The notes under the pieces: model-generated
Database searches by the model: none
Told to the model about the DNA's origin: nothing
The model's input: only the letters and a program-made list of their open reading frames with translations
Part shown: one piece after another, positions 36,100-45,428 of the stretch
Numbering within the stretch: the stretch's first letter is position 1
Layout of the letters: the number at the start of each line of letters is the position of its first letter
Program-made: the position numbers and the translations under genes
Assembly (NCBI GenBank): GCA_016930275.1
Contig: JAFGHA010000238.1
Location: 1 to 64,000 of the forward strand
Length of the DNA: 64,000 bases
Direction of reading: 5' to 3'
Source of the DNA: Chitinispirillaceae bacterium
GTDB taxonomy: Bacteria; Fibrobacterota; Chitinivibrionia; Chitinivibrionales; Chitinispirillaceae

Positions 36100-36903
36100 G
36101 TGAGCAGAGGAAAAGGAGTCTCGGTACCGGTTATCGTCATGATCGGGATCGTATTCGCCCTTCTGTCGCTTCTGGCGATCATTTCAGTACAGTTTCTGGC
36201 GGGACATTTTTCGCCGACCGTCGCGAATGCGGAGCGATGTCTGCGCCGAGGGAAAATTGACGAAGGATTCGCTCTTGCCGGGAAAATCAGGGCAGGAACG
36301 GTTGCACGCGAGCTGCTTAGAGGTAAACTTTTTCTGGCACGCGGACTTCAGCAGCGGACCGGTGACGGATGGCGTTCCTATGGGAGCAATCCGGCGGACT
36401 GGCTGCAGGGGGCTGATGCCGACAGCGCGCTCGGCTGTTTCAATGCGGTGCTGGCGGTTGAGAAAGATAATGCGGTCGCATGGTATTTCAAAGGTGTGGT
36501 GTTCAAGGAGAAGGGATGGATGGATCGTGCCGATGACGCATTGCATGAAGCATTGCGGCTCGATCCTGCATCAATTGATACTCGAATGGCACTCGGTTCG
36601 CTGTACGCCCAGACCGACCGGCCCGGCGAAGCGGCCGACCTGCTGCTCGAAGCTTACCGGATGGCTCCTGAAAATCCACAGGTGGCGAAAAACCTGGCAT
36701 TTTTATACCGGTTTCATAATCATAATCCGGAATCCTCGCTGGTATGGCTTAACCGGTATCTCACCATCGCCGACCCGAAAGATATCGATATCAACCGGGC
36801 AAAAACCGAATTCAACGATCTGTTGAGCCGGTATCCTGAATACCGGCCGACTGAACCGCAGGTATGGCGGAACCGGCAGAGAAAGTTTTTTTCACGACGA
36901 TGA
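36100..36903 (+). CDS. Membrane-anchored TPR protein
   Basis: GTG start at 36100 with GGAG nine bases upstream; the track start (36010) lies inside the STAS gene. One transmembrane helix (VIVMIGIVFALLSLLAIISV) near the N-terminus, then about 200 residues of TPR-like helices (AWYFKGVVFKEKGWMDRADDALHEALRLDP, ALGSLYAQTDRPGEAADLLLEAYRM). 267 residues. The stop overlaps mnmA by 4 bases. Likely an envelope scaffold with its TPR part outside the cytoplasm. Confidence 0.85.
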   Translation: MSRGKGVSVPVIVMIGIVFALLSLLAIISVQFLAGHFSPTVANAERCLRRGKIDEGFALAGKIRAGTVARELLRGKLFLARGLQQRTGDGWRSYGSNPADWLQGADADSALGCFNAVLAVEKDNAVAWYFKGVVFKEKGWMDRADDALHEALRLDPASIDTRMALGSLYAQTDRPGEAADLLLEAYRMAPENPQVAKNLAFLYRFHNHNPESSLVWLNRYLTIADPKDIDINRAKTEFNDLLSRYPEYRPTEPQVWRNRQRKFFSRR

Positions 36904-37997
36904 CACGAAGCAACGATTCTCCCGAAACAGGAAATGTGGAAGCACTGCGTAAAGTATTTGTCGCCATGAGCGGTGGTGTGGATTCTTCGGTGGCGGCATA
37001 TCTGCTGCGTAAGGACGGTTATATGGTTACCGGCGCAACCATGTGCCTCGGTGTTCCCGACGAACAGGGGCGGGCGGCCTGCTGCGGTCCGCAGGCGGTG
37101 CGTGACGCCCGGGAAATATGTGATCGGCTCGAAATACCGCATTACGTGCTTGATTTTTCCACACAACTTTACAATGACGTGGTCAGAGATTTCGTTGAGA
37201 GTTACGCCCGGGGGCGGACGCCGAATCCGTGTGTGCGGTGCAATCAATACCTCAAGTTTACGTCACTTTACAATTATGCCCGCTCCTGCGGGTACGATGC
37301 CATCGCGACCGGTCACTACACGAGAACCGGAATCCATGAAGGTGCGACCGTACTCATGCGGCACCGTGATCAGAAAAAGGATCAGAGTTATTTTTTGTAC
37401 AGTATTCCCGCCACCGTTCTTGAACGGGTACTGTTTCCGCTCGAAAACCTCGAAAAGAATGCGGTACGAGATCTGGCGCGCACGGCCGGACTGCCGGTCG
37501 CGGAAAAAAAGGAAAGCCAGGAAATCTGCTTCATTCCCGATGATGATTATCGCCGCTTTCTCAGGGAACATGGTATTTCCGATGATCCCGGGCCGATGGT
37601 TGATACATCAGGGAAAGTACTAGGAAAACATCGCGGTATCAGTAACTATACCATCGGACAGCGTAAGGGACTCGGTATCGCTACCGGTTCTCCCCGTTAT
37701 GTAGTGGCACTTCGCCGCAAAGAAAATACCGTTATCATCGGGGGCAAGGAAGATCTGCTTTGCAGTTCCCTTACCGCCCGTGATATCAATCTCTATGTCG
37801 ACCACCTGCCCGAACGGTGCACAGCGAAGGTGCGGTATACACAGACCGATGTTCCCTGCGAAGTACGCAGGGAACACGACCGGCTCACCGTCAATTTTCC
37901 CGATCCGGTCGAAGCGGTGACTCCGGGACAGTCAGTGGTACTCTATCTGGGAGATGTCGTACTCGGTGGAGGAATTATCGATGACGATGATGAATAG
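36900..37997 (+). CDS. mnmA: tRNA-specific 2-thiouridylase MnmA
   Basis: Thiolates U34 of Lys, Glu and Gln tRNAs. PP-loop motif MSGGVDSSVAAY, catalytic Cys pair in NPCVRCNQYLKF and ESQEICFIPD, then GQRKGLGIA. The insertion DEQGRAACCGPQAVRDAR is usual for the bacterial family. The start at 36900 (MTRSND) overlaps the preceding stop by ATGA; the track start at 36864 would add 12 residues. 365 aa, normal. Confidence 0.95.
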   Translation: MTRSNDSPETGNVEALRKVFVAMSGGVDSSVAAYLLRKDGYMVTGATMCLGVPDEQGRAACCGPQAVRDAREICDRLEIPHYVLDFSTQLYNDVVRDFVESYARGRTPNPCVRCNQYLKFTSLYNYARSCGYDAIATGHYTRTGIHEGATVLMRHRDQKKDQSYFLYSIPATVLERVLFPLENLEKNAVRDLARTAGLPVAEKKESQEICFIPDDDYRRFLREHGISDDPGPMVDTSGKVLGKHRGISNYTIGQRKGLGIATGSPRYVVALRRKENTVIIGGKEDLLCSSLTARDINLYVDHLPERCTAKVRYTQTDVPCEVRREHDRLTVNFPDPVEAVTPGQSVVLYLGDVVLGGGIIDDDDE

Positions 37998-38036
37998 CCG
38001 GTATCGTTTTTTCCACCGGAAGCTGTTTTTTCAATC

Positions 38037-39920
38037 ATGAATGCACCGGTCGCTGCAGTCTGCCGGAATGGCTCCTCGTGGCTGTTCTTCAATGAGCCGC
38101 ATGCGGTAGTGACCACTTCACAAATAGAAGAAGTGACTGCATGCCTGCAACGTATTGCGCAGTATACCGCCTCAGGTTTTTACGCCGCAGGATTTATCGG
38201 GTACGAAGCGGCTGCCGCTTTCGATCCAGCGCTGGTTTCCTTTCCGCCCGATGAGGTACCGCTGCTCTGGTTCGGTATTTTCCGGGATCCCGTGGCAGCG
38301 GCAACCCTGCCGGCAACCGGGTTCGCTCCCGCACCGCCGATATGGCAACCGTCAATTACCTACGATTCGTATATCCATGCCGTCGAACGGATCAAATCGC
38401 ATATTGCGGCCGGGGACACCTATCAGGTAAATTATACGTTCAGACTCACCGCTCCCTTTACCACTGATCCCTGGGAGTATTTCACTGCAGTGGCGGTGCT
38501 GCACCCTGCGCCCTTTGCCGCCTATATTAATGCAGGTCGTTTTCATGTCTGTTCATTTTCCCCGGAACTATTTTTTTCACTTGACGGCACTGCGATTACC
38601 ATGCAGCCGATGAAGGGTACCGCACGCCGTGGTGCCGGCAGTGATGAAGACGTTGCTCTGGAACAGCGTCTGCTGAAAACCGCCAAGGAACGGGCGGAAA
38701 ATATTATGATCGTCGATATGATCCGTAACGATATCGGAAGAATCGCCCGGAGCGGATCGGTTCATGTCTCGGAGTTATGCGCGATACGCCGGTATCCGAC
38801 GCTGTTGCAGATGGTATCCACGGTTGAAGGTGAGGTAACGGTGACGCTACCTGAACTTTTCGGCGCGCTTTTTCCCTGTGCTTCGATAACCGGTGCTCCC
38901 AAAATACAGACCTGTTCCATCATCCGTGACCTCGAAACGACACCGCGCCATGTCTATTGCGGTGCCGTCGGATATTGGGGGCCGCAAGGAGAGAGCCGTT
39001 TCAACGTCGCCATCCGGACACTCCTTGTTGATACCGAAAAGCAGCAGGCGGAATACGGTACCGGTAGCGGTATTGTCTGGGACAGTGTTCCCGAAGCGGA
39101 ATTCGGAGAATGCATGCTGAAAACCGCGGTCGTCAATCCGAAGTACCATATGCACACAACGGAAACCGTGCCGAACCCGCTCTTTGTGCGCGGTAACGGT
39201 TCCGCCACGGTGATGAAAGGATCCGTTGGTGAGGGTACCGGCGAACCGTTGTGTATCGTCGAAACCATGCTCTGGACATCCGGTGAGGGATATTTTCTTC
39301 TTGACGCACATCTCAAACGGCTCATGAATACTGCCGTATCCTTCGGTGTCACTCTTGACGAAGTATCGCTGCGTGAGCGCCTGCTGCGAACTGCCGGAGC
39401 GTTAACCGGCTCCCGATACCGGGTCAGATTGACCGTTGATCTCAATGGAGGGGTCGTCATAGTGACAACAGAGTTTCCGGGGGTATCGGAGGCGATACCG
39501 CTGCCGGTCCGGCTTGCGGCATATCCGGTAGAAAGCTCCGACCCGTATCTGTATGTAAAGACCACCCGGCGCCGGCAGTATACCATTGCACAACAGAACG
39601 GTGTGGTTGGGGAGGAACTGCTGTTTTTCAATGAGCGGGAGGAACTCACCGAAATGTCGATCGGTAATGTGGTACTGGAGATGAGGGACGGAAAACGGTA
39701 TACACCACCGGTCTCGTGCGGGCTGCTGCCTGGTGTGTTCCGGGAACATTGTCTTACAGCGGGTACGATTACCGAGCGCACACTCCGGGTAGAGGAGCTG
39801 CAGCGGGCGGTAAAGGTCTTCCGGATCAATTCGGTCCGTAGATGGCAGGAATGCCGGATTACAGGTTACGGCAGCAGAAATACCGCTACGATTTTTCACC
39901 GGGATCCGGTTTGTAAGTAA
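38037..39920 (+). CDS. pabB-pabC: Bifunctional aminodeoxychorismate synthase component I / aminodeoxychorismate lyase
   Basis: A 627-residue fusion for 4-aminobenzoate (folate) synthesis. Residues about 100-380 are the chorismate-binding domain: SHIAAGDTYQVNYTF, FSPELFF, PMKGTARRG with Lys193 as the covalent nucleophile typical of PabB rather than TrpE, IVDMIRNDIGRIARSG, FPCASITGAPK. Residues about 405-625 are a class IV PLP domain: LLDAHLKRLMNTAVSFG, the PLP lysine at about 508 (YVKTTRRRQ), and EELTEMSIGNVVLEM. The glutamine amidotransferase partner PabA is not in the window. PabB-PabC fusions occur in several phyla. Confidence 0.93.
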   Translation: MNAPVAAVCRNGSSWLFFNEPHAVVTTSQIEEVTACLQRIAQYTASGFYAAGFIGYEAAAAFDPALVSFPPDEVPLLWFGIFRDPVAAATLPATGFAPAPPIWQPSITYDSYIHAVERIKSHIAAGDTYQVNYTFRLTAPFTTDPWEYFTAVAVLHPAPFAAYINAGRFHVCSFSPELFFSLDGTAITMQPMKGTARRGAGSDEDVALEQRLLKTAKERAENIMIVDMIRNDIGRIARSGSVHVSELCAIRRYPTLLQMVSTVEGEVTVTLPELFGALFPCASITGAPKIQTCSIIRDLETTPRHVYCGAVGYWGPQGESRFNVAIRTLLVDTEKQQAEYGTGSGIVWDSVPEAEFGECMLKTAVVNPKYHMHTTETVPNPLFVRGNGSATVMKGSVGEGTGEPLCIVETMLWTSGEGYFLLDAHLKRLMNTAVSFGVTLDEVSLRERLLRTAGALTGSRYRVRLTVDLNGGVVIVTTEFPGVSEAIPLPVRLAAYPVESSDPYLYVKTTRRRQYTIAQQNGVVGEELLFFNEREELTEMSIGNVVLEMRDGKRYTPPVSCGLLPGVFREHCLTAGTITERTLRVEELQRAVKVFRINSVRRWQECRITGYGSRNTATIFHRDPVCK

Positions 39921-40060
39921 TTTCCGGACAGACACTAAGTATATTTTCCGGGTATCCCTGGTAGTACATGGGGGGGATGAGCAACTGTTTTTTCAACCGC
40001 CGATGAAGAGCTCCGGTTAAAACATCGTGACCTTCACCGGCCGTAGTGAGGAGATTTTTC

Positions 40061-41149
40061 ATGGCGGCGAACGGCAAACGTCACTGTAGTGTTGCACCTT
40101 TCGGCAGACTTCCCGACGGACGGCAGGTCGACCAGTATTCACTGGTCAATGCACACGGGAACGAAATCACGCTTATCACCTATGGCGCAACGGTTGTGTC
40201 GATCATCGTTCCGGACCGTACCGGAACAAATGCGGATATTTCTCTCGGATTCGATAATCTTGCAGGATATCTGCAACAGGGTAATCCGTTTTTCGGGTCC
40301 ACCATCGGACGCTACGGCAATCGGATCGCACGCGGAAAATTCACCCTCAACGGAGTTGAGTATACCCTCGCGATCAACAACGGTGTGAACCATCTCCATG
40401 GAGGTCCCGGCGGATTTGACAAGGTGCTCTGGAGCGCGCAGCCGATCGATGCCGATGACGCGCAGGTGACCATGACGTATCTGAGTCCCGACGGAGAAGA
40501 GGGGTATCCCGGTACGCTCAATGTGGCCGTCAGGTTTCTATTTACCGACAATAATGAACTCGAGATCGATTACAAAGCGACCACCGATGCGGTTACGATT
40601 GTCAATTTGACCAATCATACGTATTTCAATCTTAATGGTACCGGTACGGTTCTCGATCATCTTCTGCAGATAAATGCTCCCAGATTCACTCCGATCGACG
40701 AAACGTCGATACCGCTCGGTGAAATCAGCAGTGTCGCGGGAACTTCCTTCGATTTCACCCGTCCGAAACGGATCGGTGAACATATCGACCGTGTTGAGGA
40801 TATCCAGATAAAGAACGGATGTGGCTATGATCATAATTTTGTGTTCTCCGCAGGTGAGGGGTTGCGCACTATCGCCAACGTTGTTTCGGAACAAAGCGGC
40901 CGGACGCTCGAAGTAGCTACCACGGAGCCCGGCGTTCAGTTTTACAGCGGCAATTTTCTTGACGGATCATTGCAGGGAAAAGGCGGGGTCACCTACGTGA
41001 AAAGAAGCGGGTTCTGTCTCGAAACACAGCATTTTCCCGATTCTCCAAACCGGCCGGCATTTCCTGCGACGGTGCTTAAACCGGATGAAACGTATACCAG
41101 TCAAACAGTTTTCCGGTTCGGTGTCGCTGGTTGGGATGCAGCACAATAG
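40061..41149 (+). CDS. galM: Aldose 1-epimerase GalM
   Basis: Interconverts alpha and beta anomers of aldoses. The motif order fits GalM: LITYGATVVSIIVPDR, TIGRYGNRIARGKF, NGVNHLHGGPGGFDKVLW, VNLTNHTYFNL, and the C-terminal catalytic Glu region FCLETQHFPDSPNRP. ATG at 40061 has GAGGAG seven bases upstream and gives 362 residues; no signal peptide. Stands alone between pabBC and a CNNM gene; no sugar-catabolic neighbours. Confidence 0.95.
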   Translation: MAANGKRHCSVAPFGRLPDGRQVDQYSLVNAHGNEITLITYGATVVSIIVPDRTGTNADISLGFDNLAGYLQQGNPFFGSTIGRYGNRIARGKFTLNGVEYTLAINNGVNHLHGGPGGFDKVLWSAQPIDADDAQVTMTYLSPDGEEGYPGTLNVAVRFLFTDNNELEIDYKATTDAVTIVNLTNHTYFNLNGTGTVLDHLLQINAPRFTPIDETSIPLGEISSVAGTSFDFTRPKRIGEHIDRVEDIQIKNGCGYDHNFVFSAGEGLRTIANVVSEQSGRTLEVATTEPGVQFYSGNFLDGSLQGKGGVTYVKRSGFCLETQHFPDSPNRPAFPATVLKPDETYTSQTVFRFGVAGWDAAQ

Positions 41150-41176
41150 TTTTCGGGTGAAGGGAGAGCAGTACCT

Positions 41177-42163
41177 ATGCCGATACCGCTGCAATTGTTA
41201 CTGCTGACGGCAGGTGTTATCGGTGCCGCATTTTTTGCCGGTTCCGAAACCGGATTTGTTTCCTGGAATCCGTTGAAAGTCAGTCACCGTGCCGCGAACG
41301 GGGATATCGTTGCGCGGTGGGCTCAGTTTCTTTTGAAACATAAAGACCGGCTGCTCAGCGCGCAGCTGATCGGAAACAACGTCTGCATTGTCGGTGCCTC
41401 GCTGGCGTTTGCCTCACTGGTTGCAACCGTTGATCAGCATGTGCAGTGGAATTTGGAGGAGTTACCGTCACCCGAGTCGTGGGTGCTGACCCCACTGATG
41501 GTATTGTTTGGTGAGATGCTGCCGAAATCACTTTTCCGGATGTATCCGTTCCGTTTGACCATGCGTTCCATTCCGATGTTGATGGGGATTTATTTCCTCA
41601 CGCTTCCTTTTACCTGGATGTTCACGTCCGTTACCGGTTTGTTCAGGAGGAACACTCCTGCGAAAGGGGAATCCTTCATGACGAAAGTACGTGAAGAGAT
41701 GGTGCTGGTTGCAATGGAAGGCTCCCGTACCGGTACACTTTTCCGGAGTGCCGATCAGTTCATTCAAAATGTTCTTCTGATGAACGAGAAAAAAACCGGT
41801 GATGTATTCTCGGCGCTGAAACAGGAGGATAGAGACGGTATACACAACTGTTTCGATGGAAACTCTGAAGCCGGCGCGGTGAAACGGCGGGTGGACGACG
41901 GTGAAGGAATACTGGTGCGTGACGGGAATGGAGGACTCTACGGTTATGTGGCGATGCATGACCTTGCCGCGGCACCGGATACTGTGACGATCGATTCCCT
42001 CAGCAGCCCATTACCGAGGCTGGCAACCGGTATGACGATTCCCGCCGCGATCCGTTTGCTTGATGTCAAGGTACCCTTCGTGATGATTCAGGATACCCTG
42101 GGAACCGCACTCGGCGTTATCGCGACGGCGACTTTCCTCAGAGGCGCGCTGCGAGGTTCATGA
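41177..42163 (+). CDS. CNNM-domain membrane protein lacking a CorC/HlyC tail
   Basis: 328 residues. The N-terminal 150 residues are a CNNM (DUF21) domain: LTAGVIGAAFFAGSETGFVSWN, IGNNVCIVGASLAFAS, PLMVLFGEMLPKSLFR. A CBS-like pair appears to follow (MVLVAMEGSRTG..., then a degenerate second half from about residue 230), but the usual C-terminal CorC_HlyC domain is absent, since the gene ends at GALRGS. Family members are linked to Mg2+ or Na+ transport. The second half diverges enough that the CBS assignment is tentative. Confidence 0.82.
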   Translation: MPIPLQLLLLTAGVIGAAFFAGSETGFVSWNPLKVSHRAANGDIVARWAQFLLKHKDRLLSAQLIGNNVCIVGASLAFASLVATVDQHVQWNLEELPSPESWVLTPLMVLFGEMLPKSLFRMYPFRLTMRSIPMLMGIYFLTLPFTWMFTSVTGLFRRNTPAKGESFMTKVREEMVLVAMEGSRTGTLFRSADQFIQNVLLMNEKKTGDVFSALKQEDRDGIHNCFDGNSEAGAVKRRVDDGEGILVRDGNGGLYGYVAMHDLAAAPDTVTIDSLSSPLPRLATGMTIPAAIRLLDVKVPFVMIQDTLGTALGVIATATFLRGALRGS

Positions 42164-42605
42164 TATTGTACAGAATGAATAATGTCTGTCAATTTTCCCG
42201 ATCACCGGCGAGACCGGGAATACTATCTGTAAAGACCGACGGCCGGAATGCGTGTTCCGCGGAGATTGGTCATTACCGTCTGCCCGCTTGGATGAGTTGG
42301 TCGGTAGGGGGCGGCAGTAGGGAAAGGTTATACATGAATTTATACCGGCGTGACCCCGGATTGGTTTAGAAAACTGTTTCCGGATAGTGAGTTCCGGAAA
42401 GGTCGTTGGGGAAGGGCTGATGAATTATATATATAAAAAGCGGTTTTAGTTGTATTTTAGAAGGACATTTTATAGATTATTCTATAATTATTCAGTGGAA
42501 GACAATTTAAGCGTGTAAAAATTGCATTGATTGTCATTGTCTTTGATGTTACAATAGTATATATGAAACCGAATCTTCTCTATATACAATTCCGGAATAC
42601 CTGTT
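42164..42605. other. AT-rich intergenic region upstream of the M23 gene
   Basis: About 440 bases without a supported gene. The second half is strikingly AT rich compared with its surroundings. It includes TTATAG-ATTATT-CTATAA (about 42470-42487), a 6-base inverted repeat, and a possible promoter at 42531-42560. I found no tRNA or known riboswitch. Confidence 0.5.
42531..42560 (+). promoter_or_regulatory. Candidate promoter for the M23 gene
   Basis: TTGTCA and TAGTAT separated by 18 bases, ending 45 bases before the ATG at 42606. Moderate match to sigma-70 elements, found by eye. Confidence 0.3.
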
Positions 42606-43538
42606 ATGTATAAAAAACGATGGGGTTTTGTCATCGTTACCGCGCAATCGATGTCGCGGGTCAGACAGGTATATATTTCCGGCATTATCCTTTTTATCCT
42701 CGGTATTGTTTCCTGTATCGGAGTAGTCGGTATGGCCCGACTGGTCTGGTTTTCCGGTTCCTATGCTCATGCCAAATTCGGGGTATATGAAGCGCGCCGT
42801 GAAAATAAGGGACTCATGATGAAAATCAGATTCCTCAACAGATTCATCGCCAAAGAAACCGATAAAATCAATCAACTGGTCGCTTTTGAAGATAAAATCC
42901 GTCTGCAGTATGGAATGGACCGAATCAGTAACGAGGTTCGGCGCGCGGGTGTGGGAGGTCGTCCTTCCCGTGAGGATTTGATGCTCACGAATCTGCTCGA
43001 CCCGGTACTGATGCGTGCGGAAGCGGTACGGGAGAGTCTGGAGGTTTTAATACGAAAAGCGGACCTTCAGGATTCGACACTAACCCGCGTAACTTATAAT
43101 GTTGCAAAAATCCATAAAAAATGGTCACAGCGTCCATCTACATGGCCCACTCAGGGAAGAATCACTTCCTATTTCGGGTATCGTTTCCATCCTATTGCCG
43201 GGCACACGCTTTTTCACGACGGACTTGATATCGCCAATAAAGTCTGGACACCAATCTACTCAACTGCCGATGGAATTGTACATTTTGCCGGTAACAAGGA
43301 TTATTACGGACGGATGGTTGCAATAAACCACCAGGCAAGTGACTGCCAGACGATCTACGGGCATTTGCATCAGACTGCCGTTGTTGCGGGACAGGTGGTC
43401 AAGCGGGGAGATCTGATAGGTTATATGGGCAATACCGGGAGAAGTACCGGACCGCACCTTCACTACGAAGTACGTATCAGCAAAAAGCCCGTAAATCCGC
43501 TCAGCTACATACTTCCTACCGATGCAATTATCGATTAA
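42606..43538 (+). CDS. M23 (LytM-type) peptidoglycan endopeptidase, membrane anchored
   Basis: 310 residues: one N-terminal transmembrane helix (IILFILGIVSCIGVVGMARL), a helical or coiled-coil stretch to about 165, then the M23 domain: GRITSYFGYRFHPIAGHTLFHDGLDIA (the HxxxD zinc pair), DCQTIYGHLHQ, GDLIGYMGNTGRSTGPHLHYEV (HxH pair). All four expected motif elements are intact, so it is likely active on cell-wall cross-links, or regulates amidases. First of a row of plus-strand genes with YjbQ and a PorV-like protein. Confidence 0.92.
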   Translation: MYKKRWGFVIVTAQSMSRVRQVYISGIILFILGIVSCIGVVGMARLVWFSGSYAHAKFGVYEARRENKGLMMKIRFLNRFIAKETDKINQLVAFEDKIRLQYGMDRISNEVRRAGVGGRPSREDLMLTNLLDPVLMRAEAVRESLEVLIRKADLQDSTLTRVTYNVAKIHKKWSQRPSTWPTQGRITSYFGYRFHPIAGHTLFHDGLDIANKVWTPIYSTADGIVHFAGNKDYYGRMVAINHQASDCQTIYGHLHQTAVVAGQVVKRGDLIGYMGNTGRSTGPHLHYEVRISKKPVNPLSYILPTDAIID

Positions 43539-43586
43539 TTATACTCTTCCACATCTCGAATCCATTCTTGTATTTTGCAGGTGACT

Positions 43587-44036
43587 ATGGTACACTCAGG
43601 CTATGTTAAGGTGGCAACCAGACAGCGTTGCTGTTGGGTGGATATAACCGATGAAGTACAGCGACTGGTAACGCAAGCGGGCATTACCGCTGGTATCTGC
43701 ACTGTTACCTGTCTGCATACCACCGCGGCAATGACCATCAACGAGAATGCGGATCCTGATGTCGCGACCGATTTTTTCGGCAAGCTCGCCTCCATGGTAC
43801 CTCGTGATCCGTCGTTCAGACATTGTGAGGGTAATTCTGACAGTCATATCAAGGCATCACTTGTCGGATTGCATGTGCAGGTTGGCATCGAGAACGCCCG
43901 ACTTGTGCTGGGAACCTGGCAGTCAATTTATTTCTGCGAATTTGACGGTCCCCGGAGCCGACGGTGTCTGGTGACCATTCTTGGAGAATGTGATGCAGAC
44001 AGTCACAGTTCGGCCGCGGGAACCGTCAATCACTGA
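43587..44036 (+). CDS. YjbQ/UPF0047 family protein
   Basis: 149 residues from the ATG at 43587 (AGGTG just upstream). The UPF0047 signature is clear: GICTVTCLHTTAAMTINENADPDV, HCEGNSDSHIKASLVG and LGTWQSIYFCEFDGPRSRR. E. coli YjbQ has weak thiamin-phosphate-synthase-like activity and the true role in cells is unsettled. Overlaps the next gene by about 44 bases. Confidence 0.93.
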   Translation: MVHSGYVKVATRQRCCWVDITDEVQRLVTQAGITAGICTVTCLHTTAAMTINENADPDVATDFFGKLASMVPRDPSFRHCEGNSDSHIKASLVGLHVQVGIENARLVLGTWQSIYFCEFDGPRSRRCLVTILGECDADSHSSAAGTVNH

Positions 44037-45141
44037 CTCTACGGAACAACTTCTTCCTCCGTTTTCCCTTGCTGTCATTTCGGTGCTGTTCTTTCTGTCA
44101 GCGGCAGTGATTGTCCCGGAGGTATCTGCCGATGACTCGATACGCTATACCGCCGATGTCACCCGTCTTCCGGTTGGTACCGATATCGCAGCCATGGGGG
44201 ATATCGGCGTGGCACTTCCCCGGCGAGCCGTATCGGCGGTATGGAATCCTGCGGCTGCCGCACTTCTCGAACAGTACGAGGTCAGTATGGAAGGTGCCGA
44301 TCTGTATCAGCACCTTTCTCAGCACGGATGTTTTGCCGGTGCGGTGCCGCTGAAAAACCGTCTTGGTGCGGTGTTGTCCTACCAGCCGTTTTACAGCGGT
44401 CGTATCAACCTCTACGATACCATTCCCGAAGCAACGGGATTCAACGGGCTGACCGTGCATTCACCACGCGGTTTCATGCGGAATTATCATCATCTTGTCA
44501 ATCTCTCTTTCGCCGGATATTACCCGCTCCAGTTCCCGCGGGTCGCCGGCACCAACCTGCCGATCCCGATCGATCTCTCTGCGGGGATCAATATGAAAGT
44601 CTACGCCCAGACCATGATGCCCGGGGGCCAGATGTATCTAGGTATGGGATACAACGCGGATGTGGGCCTGCTGGCGCGTATAGGCATTGATTACGATATC
44701 GCCACTAACATGCACCACCGACAGCTCTGTGTGGGGGCAACGCTGCGTGACGTCCTGCCCAGCAGTGTGATCTGGATGAGTTACAGTGACAAACAGCTAT
44801 ACTATTCCCCTGAACGGTACCGGGAACCGTTTCATTTCGCGCAGTATTACGGGGTAACCTACATCGATCAGAGTGGAGCGCTTTTTGCCGACTGGGTCCT
44901 GGGGATCGGGTTGATCAAGGAATATGAAGTCACGTATCACGGCGGCATTGAGGCGACCTTCTGGGATATGGCGAGTTTCCGGGCGGGAATTTCCGGAAAA
45001 ACACCGACCGTCGGTGCCGGATTCCGGTACCGGCGTTTGTTTATCGATTATGCGTTCCGGTTCGAAGAGATCGCTTTTTCCGTGGTCAGGTTGACTATTG
45101 GTGTGGTGTTACCGGTACTGGGGGTGCCGGCAGGGGAGTAA
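43993..45141 (+). CDS. PorV-like outer-membrane protein
   Basis: The start at 43993 (MQTVTVRPRE) has GGAG six bases upstream. An extended n-region leads to a hydrophobic signal (FSLAVISVLFFLSAAVIVPEVSA), then LPVGTDIAAMGDIGVALPRRAVSAVWNPAA, the FadL/PorV-type opening, followed by strand-turn sequence to about 382 residues, ending GVVLPVLGVPAGE rather than in an aromatic residue. The 5' end is inside yjbQ. A second PorV-like protein of the window (see 30349-31374), only distantly similar to it. Confidence 0.8.
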   Translation: MQTVTVRPREPSITDSTEQLLPPFSLAVISVLFFLSAAVIVPEVSADDSIRYTADVTRLPVGTDIAAMGDIGVALPRRAVSAVWNPAAAALLEQYEVSMEGADLYQHLSQHGCFAGAVPLKNRLGAVLSYQPFYSGRINLYDTIPEATGFNGLTVHSPRGFMRNYHHLVNLSFAGYYPLQFPRVAGTNLPIPIDLSAGINMKVYAQTMMPGGQMYLGMGYNADVGLLARIGIDYDIATNMHHRQLCVGATLRDVLPSSVIWMSYSDKQLYYSPERYREPFHFAQYYGVTYIDQSGALFADWVLGIGLIKEYEVTYHGGIEATFWDMASFRAGISGKTPTVGAGFRYRRLFIDYAFRFEEIAFSVVRLTIGVVLPVLGVPAGE

Positions 45142-45147
45142 CGGCAA

Positions 45148-45408
45148 TCAGAGGTGTTTGAATTTTTCGCGTTCACCGTAGAGCTGCACGATACGTACCG
45201 ATAGACGGTCGTCAACGACCGTTACTTCACCTTTCGCCATCAATTTTTTACTGATGAAAACATCCACCGCTTCACCCGCCATGCGGTTGAGACGGACAAT
45301 ACCGCCCTTTTTCAGATTGAGCAGTTCACGAATGGTCATTCTGGTCTGTCCGAGCTGGACTCCGATGGGAACATTGACATCCAGAAGCATGTTGATATTG
45401 TTTGCCAT
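45148..45408 (-). CDS. fliN: FliN-type flagellar motor switch protein (SpoA domain), minimal
   Basis: Only 86 residues: essentially one SpoA domain (LLDVNVPIGVQLGQTRMTIRELLNLKKGGIVRLNRMAGEAVDVFISKKLMAKGEVTVVDDRLSVRIVQL). FliN forms the bottom of the flagellar C-ring; the same domain occurs in type III secretion. The family usually has an extra N-terminal stretch, absent here. It is a lone gene with its own promoter and no flagellar neighbours in the window. FliN is the more likely identity because of the GQTRMTIRELLNL pattern. Confidence 0.88.
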   Translation of the reverse strand: MANNINMLLDVNVPIGVQLGQTRMTIRELLNLKKGGIVRLNRMAGEAVDVFISKKLMAKGEVTVVDDRLSVRIVQLYGEREKFKHL

Positions 45409-45428
45409 GGTATTCGCCTTTGATTTTT

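Noticed and set aside
38954-39829. Antisense ORF of 291 aa across pabB-pabC
   Set aside because: Ser/Arg-rich, no start signal, fully opposite a convincing fusion gene; a shadow.
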